This document shows, piece after piece, positions 25,905 to 36,215 of a DNA stretch of 64,000 bases; within the stretch, counting starts at the first letter, position 1, and every line of letters starts with the position of its first letter. Location: assembly GCA_023053685.1 (NCBI GenBank), contig JALIGW010000002.1, positions 249,558,856 through 249,622,855 on the forward strand, given 5' to 3'. The translations under genes were made by a program, and so were the position numbers. Under the pieces are notes generated by a model. It did not search any database and was not told the origin of the DNA. It saw only the letters and a list, made by a program, of their open reading frames with translations. Source of the DNA: Diadophis punctatus similis (lineage: Eukaryota; Chordata; Lepidosauria; Squamata; Dipsadidae).

Positions 25905-26155
25905 GCAGTAGCAATAGCAATAGCAATAGCAATAGCACTTAGACTTATATACCGCTTCATAGTGCTTTACAGCCCTCTCTAAGCAGTTTACAGAGTTCAG
26001 CATATTGCCCCCAACAATCTGGGTCCTCATTTTACCCACCTCGGAAGGATGGAAGGCTGAGTCAACCTTGAGCCGGTGAGATTTGAACTGCTGAACTGCT
26101 GAACTAGCAGTAGCCTGCAGTGCTGCATTTAACCACTGCACCAACTCGGCTCTTT
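25905..26155 (-). mobile_element. Sauria-type SINE
   Basis: Minus-strand copy with a clean 3' tail of about five TTGCTA repeats (plus view: (agcaat)n at 25905-25937) and the full tRNA-like head ending 'caccaactcggctc' in the plus view near 26152. Confidence 0.88.
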
Positions 26156-26276
26156 AGAGTAACACTCCTTTGATCTAGAAATTAGAAATCCTTCAGGTTT
26201 AAATGCCAGGCAGATACGGGTTCACATAGAGGTCTTCGTTAGTTTCCCCTAATAAATATAGTAGAGGTAGTCCTCA

Positions 26277-26552
26277 ACTTACAACAAGTCATTTAGTGAC
26301 CGTTCAAAGTTACAACGTCGTCACTGAACAAAAGTGACTTATGACCATTTTTAAACTTACGGCCTTTGTAGCATCCCATGATCATTTGATCAAAATTCAG
26401 ACAATTGGCAAATGGTTCATACAGATGACTGTTGCTGTGTCCCAAGGTTTACAACCTTTCCACAAGCAAAGTCAGTGGGGAATCCAGATTCACTTAACAA
26501 CCGTGTTACAAACTTAACAACTGCAGTGATTCACTTAACAACTGTGGTGAGA
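26277..26552. mobile_element. TIR DNA transposon (GTAGTCCTCAACTTA), younger copy
   Basis: Starts ggtagtcctcaacttacaac and carries the repeated 'cacttaacaac' motif at its right side. Compared with 5049-5499 it has an internal deletion and is less decayed. Confidence 0.7.
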
Positions 26553-26906
26553 TAGCTTTCTCCTTTTCCCCCCCCTTTCCCTTAGTGTTTGCCATCTATG
26601 AAGCAACTTGGCAGATCGCTAAACCTTCCGTTCAATCTGTCCCAGCCTTTTTCATCCCCCCCCCCTTTAGAGAGACTGATTGGTGATTGTTTCCATACCA
26701 ACCTGTATGGCAGGGAAAAGACATTAACTGCTCTCCTTAACTTCAGAAAGAATCTGGCTGCAGGGTGCCTTTTCTGACTAACCTTTAAAAAAACAGGCAG
26801 AAGCTTTTCTGATGAAGTGAGATGCAGCTCACAAAAAGCTTCTGCCTTCTGATGAAAATTGTTGATCGGAAAAGGTGCTACAAATTCATTTTTTGACACT
26901 ATAGAC

Positions 26907-27439
26907 CAGTGGTGGCGAAACTTTTTAGGCTTGCGTGCCAAAAAGGGGGGGGCGCGCTCGCGCGCGCTCGCATGCCCACACCCATTCCCTCCCCCCCACG
27001 CATGCGCACAACATCCCCCCACGCTGCCCCCTGCGCATGCGCACACCCCCCCCCGCGCAAAGGCTTACCGGAGCCTGGGATGACGAAACCGGCAAACCGG
27101 AAGTGCGAAAAAACGCACTTCCGGTTTGCCGGTATGCTGTTTTTTGCACTCCGGAGGGTTCAGGGAAGCTCCCTGAAGCTCCGGAATGCAAAAAACTACA
27201 AAACGGACAAACCGGAAGTGCGGAAAAGTGCACTTCCGGTTTGTCCGTTTTGTAGTTTTTTGGATTCCGGAGCTTCAGGGAGCTTCCCGGAACCCTCCAG
27301 AGTGCAAAAAACAGCACACCGGCAAACCGGAAGTGCGTTTTTTCGCACTTCCGGTTTGCCGGTGGGCAACCCTCGCGTGCCGGCTTCTATGGCTCCACGT
27401 GCCACCTCTGGCACGCGTGCCATAGGTTCGCCACCACGG
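26907..27439. mobile_element. hAT-like MITE with three strong hairpins
   Basis: A 533-bp element with ends cagtggtggcgaaa and ttcgccaccacgg and the perfect 8-bp duplication ctatagac (26899-26906 and 27440-27447). Its centre has nested palindromes: 'ccggcaaaccggaagtgcg' is followed closely by its inverse at 27089-27133 and again at 27320-27362, and 'acggacaaaccggaagtgc' pairs with its inverse at 27203-27250. The two outer flanks of the centre also pair with each other. Confidence 0.9.
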
Positions 27440-28556
27440 CTATAGACTAACATGGCTTCCTCTGCTCCAATGTCTCCTTAATTAAAGGAGTTAGTAAAAA
27501 TAGTGTTGGTCATCAGCTTCATTACTATAGTGGAATAGATTGGCACTGGACCAATATATTTTAAGTTGGTATACTTTCCTGTTAGTTCAAGCAATAGTGA
27601 ATAGGAGTTAAATTCAGCCATAAGGATGAGCCTAATGTCTCTGCACCAAACAGTTAAATGATAACGCTTGGATTTGGGACAAACTATATAAAATATATAC
27701 CATCATCATCATTCTGATACTGTTCAGTCTGCTATTCTCTATAACCTTAACACAAATAATAGGATTTGTACTGTCCATGGTATGAGTCAAATATACAGAA
27801 ACCTAAGTGAGGGCATCTGTGCGCCAAGCACTGAATTATGCGCAGCCCCCCCTCCTGCTGTAAAGTAAGACACGATCCCCCGAAAATAAAAGTTAATATC
27901 GCTTTTTTATACTTAAAATGGCCATTAGGGCACAGAACCGGTAGTTAAATTATTTGAATCCCACCACTGCTTGAGAGGTTCAAGAAGAAGGGGGTCAATT
28001 TATTTTGCAATGCAACCAGAAGGCAAAACAAGCAGCAAAGGAAGGAAACTAATCAAGGAGAGAAGCAGCCTAGAACTAAGGAGAAATTTCCTGACACTGA
28101 TAACAATTAAGCAGTGAAACGGTTTGCCTTCAGAAGTTGTGCTGCTCCATCGCTGGTGGCTTTTAAACAAGAGACTGGGCAGCCATTTGTCTGAAATGAT
28201 ATTGGGTCTCCTGCTTGAGCAGGGCGTCGGAATAGAAGACCTGCAAGGTCCCTTCCAACTATGCTCCTCTGTCACAAACCCTCTAGTGATGGAGCACCCA
28301 CAACCTCTAGAGGGAAGCCATTCCCAAAGAATCCAACTTAACTTGAAAGAGACTTTTAAAATCTTCCCACCAGCAGAAAATTGCAGCCACCAGTTTCACA
28401 GCGTGCAGCACCAGTGGGCTTAAATCTGGGGAGGGAAGGAACTTGCAGCAGCAGCTGACATGCTTCAGCCCAGTTGCTTTTCTGCTTCCAGGCCGTGGAG
28501 GAAACTAAACAGACCGACTTGCTCCCGGACTCTCCTCCCACCTGCCTTCAACTCAC

Positions 28557-28579
28557 CTTCCAGCTGCTGCTTCGACCAT
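28557..28579 (-). CDS. Putative first coding exon, ZNF B
   Basis: Identical in layout to the unit A exon: cccATGg start, codons for MVEAAAG, donor GGAAG|GTGAGT, 23 nt, phase 2. The surrounding block (about 28316-29212) is shared with units A and D, including the ETS-like gaggaagttc upstream of the ATG. It lies about 7.4 kb upstream of the finger exon start of ZNF B. No transcript evidence is available here. Confidence 0.5.
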
Positions 28580-29212
28580 GGGAAGAGCACAAAAACCTCT
28601 CCGCACACCACCGTCCTCCTCTGATCCGGAAGAGGAAGTTCCTCTGAACTTCTTCTCTCCTCCCATCCTTTCTAGCAATGCGGTACTCGATGGTTTTAAC
28701 TCCTTTATTATGCCTTTATTTTCAGGCCAGATGTTGCCTACCTGATCGCCATCTCCAGATAGGAGGCAGAAAAACACGCTTGTCCCGTCTCTATTACCTA
28801 AAGTGTTTGCAAGACGTTTTCACTGATTAAATGCTATCAAGCCGTTTTTGACTTCCAGCAACCGACCTTTGCAACTGAGCCAAGTGAAATAATGAAATGT
28901 GATGCTACTTAACCTTGCGAAAATTAGCCATGTGCTGAGCCCTAAAGTTAATGATCTTTTTTTAATAGAATTACAGAATAAGCTTTCTTAGGGGTGACTC
29001 TTGGTGAAGATCAAAACCTCTCCACATCCCAAATGTAGCCACTGATTTCCTGTGGTTCCCAAGGATTTATTACATGTAATACATTACATTTATTTATAAC
29101 CATCAGGCCAGACAGCCAGCTTCACTTCTGTTGGCCAGGGCTGCATCCGAGAGCACCCACCATGTATTTTCATTCCTGAAGGAGGAAATTTTATATTTGC
29201 TAATGCTAAATG
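28580..29212 (-). promoter_or_regulatory. Conserved block upstream of ZNF B exon 1 (putative promoter)
   Basis: Shared with 11402-12020 and 50194-50600. It continues after the hAT insertion at 30145-30260. There is no coding frame. The promoter role is inferred from position and conservation between copies. Confidence 0.4.
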
Positions 29213-30144
29213 TAAGGTGACCAGACGTCCCGATTTTGGCGGGACAGACCCGCTTTTCATCATTTGTCCCGCATCCCGCCCGTCCTCTAAAAAGTCCCGA
29301 TTTTTTGAAAGAATGCACGACTAGGGCATTCTTTCAAAAAATCGGCCTGAAAGGCAGCAGGCCTCTCAGCTCGGGCCGGCCGTGGGCGGCGTTGGCGGCG
29401 GGCGGGCGTCCCGCGTTGTTGACTCCTCCGGCGGCGGCTGGAAGCTGGGGGGAGGGGGAAGGGAGGCTGCTCCTCCTCTCCTTCCCCCGCCCCATCCCTA
29501 GCCCCGCCCTCGGAGGCGCCGCTGCTGTTGGGAGGGGTGAGGGACGAGGAGCCGTCGCCGCTTTGAGTTTACGAGTGGCACAAACAGCCCTTCCTCGTCC
29601 CCCTCCCCTTTCTTCCCCCCGTCGCCTCGCTGCCGCCGTTGCCCTGGGGCCGGGCGGGAGACCGGGAGACCGCGGCGCTTGGATGCTTGGAGCAGGTAAG
29701 CTGCCGGCTGCCTCCTTTCCCCGTCTCCCGCCTCCCGTTCGTTGGTTGCCAGCCCGGCCGAAGGGAAGGCGGGAGGCGAGGAAAGGCCTCCCGAAAGGGA
29801 GGCGGGCTTCCGAAGGGAGCCGGCAGCCCTTCGGAAGCCCGCCTCCCTTTCGGGAGGCCTTTCCTCGCCTCCCGCCTTCCCTTCGGCCGGGCTGGCAAGC
29901 AACGAACGGGAGGCGGGAGATGGGGAAAGGAGGCAGCCGGCAGCTTACCTGTCGCGAGCTGCAGGCATCCAAGCGCCCTCCCGCCTCCCCCCCCTCTCCC
30001 CCCCACCTCACCTGGACACCGACATTTGCTGTTTTGCCCTCTGCGCATGCGCAGCGTTCTGCGCATGCGCAGAGGGCAAAACAAATGGCAGCGCCCAGGC
30101 GCCCCCCCCGTCCCGCTTAAAAATAAAAAAATCTGGTCACTTTG
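29213..30144. mobile_element. GC-rich hairpin hAT-like element, copy 1
   Basis: A 932-bp element with ends taaggtgaccagac and gtctggtca/ctttg-type right end, and the perfect 8-bp duplication gctaaatg (29205-29212 and 30145-30152). The interior is about 950 bp of CpG-rich DNA dominated by one inverted repeat: arms of about 150 bp (roughly 29664-29816 and 29826-29977) around a 9-base centre, with one mismatch seen in the inner 94 bp. Each arm holds the donor-like caggtaagc in outward-facing copies. A second palindrome 'ctctgcgcatgcgcag' lies near 30040. The many overlapping reading frames here are compositional artefacts. Confidence 0.9.
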
Positions 30145-30413
30145 GCTAAATGCCATGTGCTTCTGTAAATTGGCCTGCAGGGAAATCTCCATTAGGTCAC
30201 ACACAGAGAAAAATATGCAGCAGGGCCTGGAAAATGGGTTCTAAGGAAGAGGGAGTGATAGTCTATATTTGGTAGAAATGTTTCCAAAAAAGATTTGTAC
30301 AAAAACAAAATAGAATAGCCCATCAAAGCACATGGCTAGCTGATCACCAAGCTAACCTTTTTAGAAGGACACCCTACAATGCCATTTTTAATGCAGATTT
30401 AATAAGGTATGGA
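30145..30413. other. Remainder of unit B upstream block
   Basis: Continues the sequence seen at 12030-12160 in unit A ('aggtcacacacagagaaaaatatgcagcagggcct'). Non-coding. After about 30270 it is unassigned. Confidence 0.5.
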
Positions 30414-31388
30414 TAAAGTGACCAGATTTTTTTTTAAGCGGGACGGGGGGGGCGGGCCCGCCTGGCCGCCGCCATTTGTTTTGCCCTCTGCGCATGCGCA
30501 GAACGCTGCGCATGCGCAGAGGGCAAAACACAGCAAATGTCGGCGTCCAGGTGGGGGGGGAGGCGGGAGGGCGCTTGGATGCCTGGAGCTCGTGACAGGT
30601 AAGCTGCCGGCTGCCTCCTTTCCCCATCTTCCGCCTCCCGTTTGTTGCTTGCCAGCCCGGCAGAAGGGGAGGCGGGAGGCGAGGAAAGGCCTCCCGAAGG
30701 GGAGGCGGGCTCCCGAAAGGCTGCCGGCTCCCGAAGGGGAGGCGGGAGGCCTTTCCTCGCCTCCCGCCTCCCCTTCAGGAGCCGGCAGCCCTTCGGGAGC
30801 CCGCCTCCCCTTCGGGAGGCCTTTCCTTGCCTCCCACCTCCCCTTCAGCCGGGCTGGCAAGCAACGAACGGGAGGCGGGAGACGGGGAAAGGAGGCAGCC
30901 AGCAGCTTACCTGTCGCGAGCTCCAGGCATCCAAGCGCCACGGTCTCCTGGTCGCCCGCCCGGCCCCAGGGCAACGGCGGCAGCGAGGTGACGGGGGGAA
31001 GAAAGGGGAGGGGGATGAGGAAGGGCTGTTTGCGCCGCCGGAGGGGTCGCTCGTGAGCTCAAACCGGCGACGGCTCCTCGTCCCTCACCCCTCCACCCGC
31101 ATCCCAACAGCAGCGGCGCCTCCGAGGGCGGGGCTAGGGATGGGGCGGGGGAAGGAGAGGAAGAGCAGCTCCCCTTCCCCCTCTCCCCAGCAGGCAGCCG
31201 CCTCGCTGAAATTCCGCCCGACTTGCTTCCGGTACCTCTCTTGTGCTTCCCCTCTAAGGTGACCAGACGTCCTGCTGTTTCGGCATTCTTTTCAAAAAAG
31301 TGGGACTTTTTGAAAAGAATGCGGGACGCGGGACACACGCTTGAAAAGCGTGTCTGTCCCGCCAAAAGCGGGACGTCTGGTCACCTTA
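30414..31388. mobile_element. GC-rich hairpin hAT-like element, copy 2 (inverted)
   Basis: A 975-bp element with ends taaagtgaccaga and tctggtcacctta and the perfect 8-bp duplication ggtatgga (30406-30413 and 31389-31396). It is the same family as 29213-30144 but in the opposite orientation, about 270 bp away. It carries the same hairpin core ('ggtaagctgccggctgcctcc' in one arm and its inverse in the other) with extra internal duplications of the 'gaggcgggaggcgaggaaagg' unit. The right third has paired 'aaaaagtgggactttttgaaa' blocks. Confidence 0.9.
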
Positions 31389-31426
31389 GGTATGGATGAT
31401 GATGATGGTGATGGTGGTGGTGATTA

Positions 31427-31467
<41 letters not shown>

Positions 31468-31744
31468 TTGGGTTGAATAAGCTGGATAGCAATGGCCGGT
31501 TTCATCCAAAGGAGTTTTTGTTTCAGGTGGCTCTCCTAGTCTTCCCTAGGAGAGAGGGATGGAGGAAGGGAAGGGGGAGAGAGGGAGGGAGGGGAAAGTG
31601 AATGACATATAGTTGCATGGATGGATGGATGGATGGAGGGAGGGAGGGAGGGAGGGAGGGAGGCAAGGAGAGAGAAAAAACGGAGAGGAAGGAAGGACCA
31701 CAAACCCTGGCGCTAGACGTGGCTTCAGAAGACACTTTGAAACA
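31389..31744. repeat. Simple-repeat region: GT, GGAT and GGGA tracts
   Basis: A (GT)n run at about 31428-31467, a (GGAT)n run at about 31616-31636, then (GGGA)n to about 31662. Between them is GA-rich unassigned sequence. No gene is seen. Confidence 0.9.
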
Positions 31745-31976
31745 GCACAGCAATCTAGGGCTGGAAGGGATCTCAGAGGTCATCTAGTCCAACCGCCTGC
31801 TCCAACAGGAGATCCTTACAGAATCAAAGAACAACAGAGTTAGAACTGACCTTGGAGGCCATCTAGTCCAACTCCCTGCTCCAGCAGGAGATTCTTACAG
31901 AATCATAGAATAGAAGGGTTAGAAGGGACCTTGTTGGAGGCCATCTAGTCCAACCCTCTGCTCCAGCAGGAAACCT
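31745..31976 (-). mobile_element. Three tandem CR1 3' ends
   Basis: Three consecutive, similar blocks of about 65-75 bp, each with 'ggaaggga..t..gaggcatctagtccaac' character and 'gctccagcaggaga' ending in 'cagaatcatagaat'. Each matches the 3' end of CR1 (compare 21481-21550). The block structure is tandem, not dispersed. Confidence 0.75.
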
Positions 31977-32117
31977 TATATCATCTGGATTATTATGATG
32001 CCTCTAACAGAGAGGAAAATTGCCAGAAAGAGTTTAGTAGGACAAGGCTGCCATGCAGAGGAAGGCAGAGATAGTTCTTGACTTATGACCACAATTGAGC
32101 CCAAATTGTTGGTTGCT

Positions 32118-32252
32118 AAGCAATTTAATTTAATTTAATTTAATTTAATTTAATTTAATTTAATTTAATTTAATTTAATTATTTAATTTAATTTAATTTA
32201 ATTTAATTTAATTTAATTTAATTTAATTTAATTTAATTTAATTTAATTTAAT
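32118..32252. repeat. (TTTAA)n microsatellite at the L2 3' end
   Basis: About 27 near-perfect 5-bp units with one break ('attaattatttaattt' near 32176). It is continuous with the 3' end of the minus-strand L2 that follows and matches the short tail of the L2 fragment at 125, so it is an expanded L2 tail. Confidence 0.95.
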
Positions 32253-35200
32253 TAAAAGTTCTTATAAGCCGCCCAATCCCGTAGGACTCAGGGCGGCATA
32301 CAACAAGAATAAGAACAATGTATAAAATACAAAATTTAAAAACATGTCATAATTTTAAAAAGAACATTCATTCCTGGGGGAATCCAATCTTCACCCCGCC
32401 TGCCGGAAGAGCCACGTTTTTATGGCTTTGCGGAAGGCCAGTAGAGTGGGGATAGTCCGGATCTCTGGTGGGAGTTGGTTCCAGAGGGATGGGGCTCCCA
32501 CAGAGAAGGCTTTCCCCCGTGGGCCCGCCAACCGACATTGTTTGGCAGTTGGGACCCGGAGGAGGCCCACTCTGTGGGACCTAACTGGTCGTAGGGAGGT
32601 ATGTGGTAGGATGCGGTCCCGGAGGTAACCTGGTCCTGAGCCATGTAGGGCTTTAAAGGTCAAAACCAACACCTTAAATTGCGACCGGAGACTAATAGGC
32701 AAACAATGCAGCTGGCGGAGAATAGGTGTTACGTGGGTGTATCTCGAAACACCCACCACAGCTCGCGCAGCTGCATTCTGTACCAATTGCAGTCTCCGGA
32801 TGCTCTTTGAGGGTAGCCCCATGTAGAGCGTGTTACAGTAGTCCAGCCGTGAGGTGACAAGGGCATGAGTGACTGTGAGCAAAGCCTCCCTCTCCAGGTA
32901 GGGTCGCAATTGGTGCACAAGACGGATCTGTGCAAAGGTCCCCCTAGCCACAGCTGAAAGATGTTGCTCCAATTTTAGCTGTGGGTCTAGGAGAACACCC
33001 AAATTGCGAACCCGTTCTGAGGGAGTCAATTTTTCTCCCCCAAGAACCAAGGAGGGACAGTCGACATAGTCCCTGGGGGGCAATATCCACAGCCACTCAG
33101 TCTTGTTAGGGTTGAGTTTGAGTCTATTCACTCCCATCCAGACCCTCACATCGTCCAGGCAGTGGCACATTACATCAACTGCTTCACTGAGCTGACACGG
33201 GGTGGAGATGTACAACTGGGTATCATCAGCATACTGCTGATATCTCACCCCGTGTCGTCGGATGATCTCACCCAGCGGTTTCATGTAAATATTAAACAGG
33301 ATGGGCGAGAGGACCAAGCCCTGTGGCACCCCGCAAATCAGGGGCCTAGGGGCCGACCTCTGCCCTCCTGTCAACACCGACTGCGTCCTATCGGAGAGGT
33401 AGGAGGAGAACCACCATAAAACGGTGCCTCCCACTCCCACCTGCCCAAGACGACGCAGAAGGATACCATGGTCAATGGTATCGAAAGCCGCTGAGCGGTC
33501 AAGTAACACCAGGATAGAGGAGTGACCTCTATCCCGGGCTCGCCAGAGATCATCCATCAGAGCGACCAAAGCAGTCTCCGTACTGTAGCCGCGCCTGAAA
33601 CCCGATTGAAAGGGATCCAGATAATCAGTGTCCTCCAATAACCACAGGAGTTGGAGCGACACCACTTTCTCAACAACTTTACCCACGAAGGATAAGTTGG
33701 AGACTGAACGGAAGTTCTTTAAATCCGCTGGGTCCAGGGAAGGCTTCTTGAGGAGGGGCCTCACCACCGCAGCTTTTAAGGACTGTGGGATGGACCCCTC
33801 TCTCAAGGATGCGATCACAACAGCCTGGAGCCAGCCGCGTGTCACCTCCCTGCTGGCTGAGACCTGCCAGGAGGGGCACGGGTCCAATAAACAAGTGGAA
33901 GCGCTCATCGCTCCTATGGCCTTGTCCACATCATCATGAGTGATAGGCTCAAATTCCTCCCAAATAACAGGACTAAGACTCACCCCTGTCATCTTGGCCT
34001 GCCCTGTCCAAATGGAGTCCAGGTCTGTCCAAATCTGAATGGCTTTGTCTGCCAGAAACTGAGAAAATTCCTCAGCTCTGCCCTGCAAGGGATCTTCGCC
34101 TCCCTCCTTAGCAAGAAGGGAGCGAGTCACCCTAAACAGGGCGGCTGGGCGGGAGTCGGTGGACACAATAAGGGCGGAAAAATGTGAGCATTTTGCCGCC
34201 CGTATTGCCACTAAGTAAGACTTAATGTAAGTTCTTAAAAGTGTCCGGTCAGACTCAGCTTAGCTGAGCTCAGACTAGCTCTCCGTCATCGTTCTAGGCA
34301 TCTTTTTTGGCGCTTCATCTCCCGGAGTTCCTCGGTGAACCAAGGAGCCCTCCTGGATCCACTGCCCCGGAGAGGCCGCAAAGGCGCAATCCGATCCAAA
34401 GCCCCCATCGCCGCCTGGTTACAGGCAGCCACCAGAGCCTCAGATGAATTGTGTACCAGGGATTCAGGTATCTCCCCAAGTTCCCTCTGAAATCCTTCGG
34501 ATTCCATTAGGCGCCTGGGGCGGAACCACTTAGTCGGTCCCGCCTCCTTGCGGTGGAGGAGTGGTGCAATAAAATCCAACCTCAGAAGGAAATGATCTGA
34601 CCATGACAAGGGTACTGTGACTAAACCCCCCAGCCTCATATCATCTCTCCACTGCCCCGAGAGAAACACAAGGTCAAGCATGTGACCTCCCTCATGAGTT
34701 GGACCCTGAACTACTTGGGTCAGGTCCATGGTTTTCATGGAAGCCATGAACTCCTGGACTGCCTCCGAGGTTTCGCCGGGCAATGGCAGATTGAAGTCCC
34801 CCAGCACCATGAACCTGGGGAACTCAATCGCCAGCCCCGCTATCGCCTCAAGCAGAACAGGCAGGGCCTTTGCAACGCAGCTAGGAGGCAAGTACGTTAG
34901 CAGAAGGCCCACCTGAACCCCTAAGTCCAACTTCAGAAGGAGCGTCTCACACCCAACAATCTCTAGGGCAGGGCTCCTTCGAGGACATAGATTATGGCGA
35001 GCTATAATAGCCACTCCTCCACCCCTTCCCTGGGGTCGTGGCTGATGCTGAACTGAGAAACCGTCTGGGCACATCTCGGAGAGGGGAAACCCCCCCTCCT
35101 GGCCCAGCCAGGTCTCAGTAATGCATGCCAGGTCCGTCCCCTCTTCCAGGATAAGATCCCGTACAAGGGGGGCCTTGTTAGTAATCGACCTGGCATTCAA

Positions 35201-35400
35201 CAGCAGCAGCTTGAGCCCAGGGCCCTGACATCCCTGGTTACCAGGTACTTGGGCTGAGCTAGATGGAACCAAACCAGAGGGGCCAGAACAAGAAATCGCT
35301 TGAAGACAGCAAGTTCTCATTCCCAGAGAGCGGCCTACCCCTCTGCTCCCGCCATACCTACCCCTCCCGGTTATGAAGACCGTTGTTAGTGAGTTCACTA
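32253..35400 (-). mobile_element. L2-type LINE, near full-length, one frameshift
   Basis: The minus-strand ORF is in two parts. The first, 35398-34286 (370 codons), holds the apurinic-type endonuclease, with CITETWLGQEGGFPLS, VLGDFNLPLPGE and SWSDHFLLRLDF. The second, 34211-32391 (606 codons), holds reverse transcriptase, with FRSVSNLSFVGKVVEKVV, FQSGFRRGYSTETALVALMD, AFDTIDHGILLRRLG, GVPQGLVLSPILFNIYM and the catalytic QYADDTQLYIS. These motifs are those of the L2 clade. An extra stretch near 34212-34285 brings in a stop and changes frame. The product would nick target DNA and copy L2 RNA into it. The flanks show it landed in a GTAGTCCTC-type TIR element (pieces at 32070-32117 and 35395-35450). 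Confidence 0.93.
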
Positions 35401-35867
35401 ACCGTTGTTAGTGAGTTAGCAAGACCGTTGTTAAGTGAGTTTCACAACATTTTACTCAATCCATGACATCTCCTGGCTCCAACAGTCATGCACAGTTTAG
35501 GAAAGAACATCTGAAGGTGTGTGTAATGTTCTAATGTACAGAAGTTATAGTTAAATGTGTGGCAGAAAGTGGACTCTGGGTGTCCTTTTCCAAATGCGGT
35601 AAGTGAGGTTGAATGTGTATAGTTTAAGAAGAGATGTGTATGTGTGTGTACATACACATACAGTATATATAGTAGATAATGTATCTTTTTGTGTGCCTAT
35701 ACACACACTATACTATGTAATATGTATATACACATATGGCATATATACATAAGATTAAATAGTGTATTTTGGATGTTCAGTAGTAGTACAGTAAATAAAT
35801 AGACAGGGAAATTGTATCTCGTTGAGGCCTTTGAGGCAAGGAGAGGCCAGGCAAGGCACCCTTTGAC
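35401..35867. other. Transposon remnant and unassigned AT-rich DNA
   Basis: The first 50 bases repeat 'accgttgttagtgagtt' three times and belong to the interrupted TIR element. The rest contains short TG/TA-rich stretches ('tgtatgtgtgtgtacatac', 'atatgtatatacacatat') and no gene. Confidence 0.5.
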
Positions 35868-36010
35868 ATGAGTGATGACAAGTTGGTCATGCCCACCCAA
35901 TCACATGCCTACCCAGCCACACCCACCCAATCACATGACCACCCAGTCACATGACCACCAAGCCACAGCCACAGAACTGATAGTAAAAAAATTTGAATCC
36001 CACCACTGGC
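35868..36010. mobile_element. hAT-family MITE remnant (right end)
   Basis: Tandem-like 'cacccaatcacatgacc' units followed by the family terminus 'tagtaaaaaaatttgaatcccaccactg', the inverse of the cagtggtgggattca end of 25427-27969. The left end was not located. Confidence 0.65.
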
Positions 36011-36215
36011 ATAAACTGCTCCCGCCCCTTTCGAAATGGCCACCCGGCGCTTCTCTCAGGCATCCAGGGCCAACAACCTGCTGTTCTGAGAACCAGGGGA
36101 GGGAAGCAGGCGCACCGGTGCAGGAGACAGGCTTTGGTTGCTCGTCGGCAGAACTCCAGGCAGAAGGGCTTGCTTTGACCCTGGGCTGGAGCGGCGAGGA
36201 GGCAATGGCAACAGC

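Larger units (their letters stand above)
25427..27969. mobile_element. hAT-like element (CAGTGGYGGGATTCA), 2.5 kb with nested inserts
   Basis: Ends cagtggcgggattca and tgaatcccaccactg, with imperfect 8-bp flanks cttgatgg (25419-25426) and cttgagag (27970-27977). The right end holds the family block 'gaaccggtagttaaattatttg'. Nested inside are a SINE (25905-26155), a GTAGTCCTC TIR element (26277-26552), and a hairpin-bearing hAT MITE (26907-27439). The MITE itself sits in an old repeat with 'gatgaagtgagatgcagctcac', a motif common in amniote genomes. No transposase was found. Confidence 0.75.
24370..28270 (+). mobile_element. CR1 LINE of unit B, split by a 2.5-kb hAT element
   Basis: The plus-strand CR1 RT region is at 24370-25426 ('ctatatggagggaagtaagcagtgg' encodes the SIWREVSSG motif; 'ggctctatcttaggcccagt' encodes the GSILGPV motif). 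Its 3' part resumes at 27970-28270 ('ttgggtctcctgcttgagcag'). The hAT element 25427-27969 sits between. The copy is full of stops. It ends directly against the conserved first-exon block of ZNF B, as in units A and D. Confidence 0.85.

Noticed and set aside
29236..31262. Several 130-290-codon frames on both strands in the GC-rich region
   Set aside because: They lie inside two hairpin hAT elements, mirror each other between strands, and are low-complexity Arg/Pro/Gly-rich. High GC and inverted repeats explain them.
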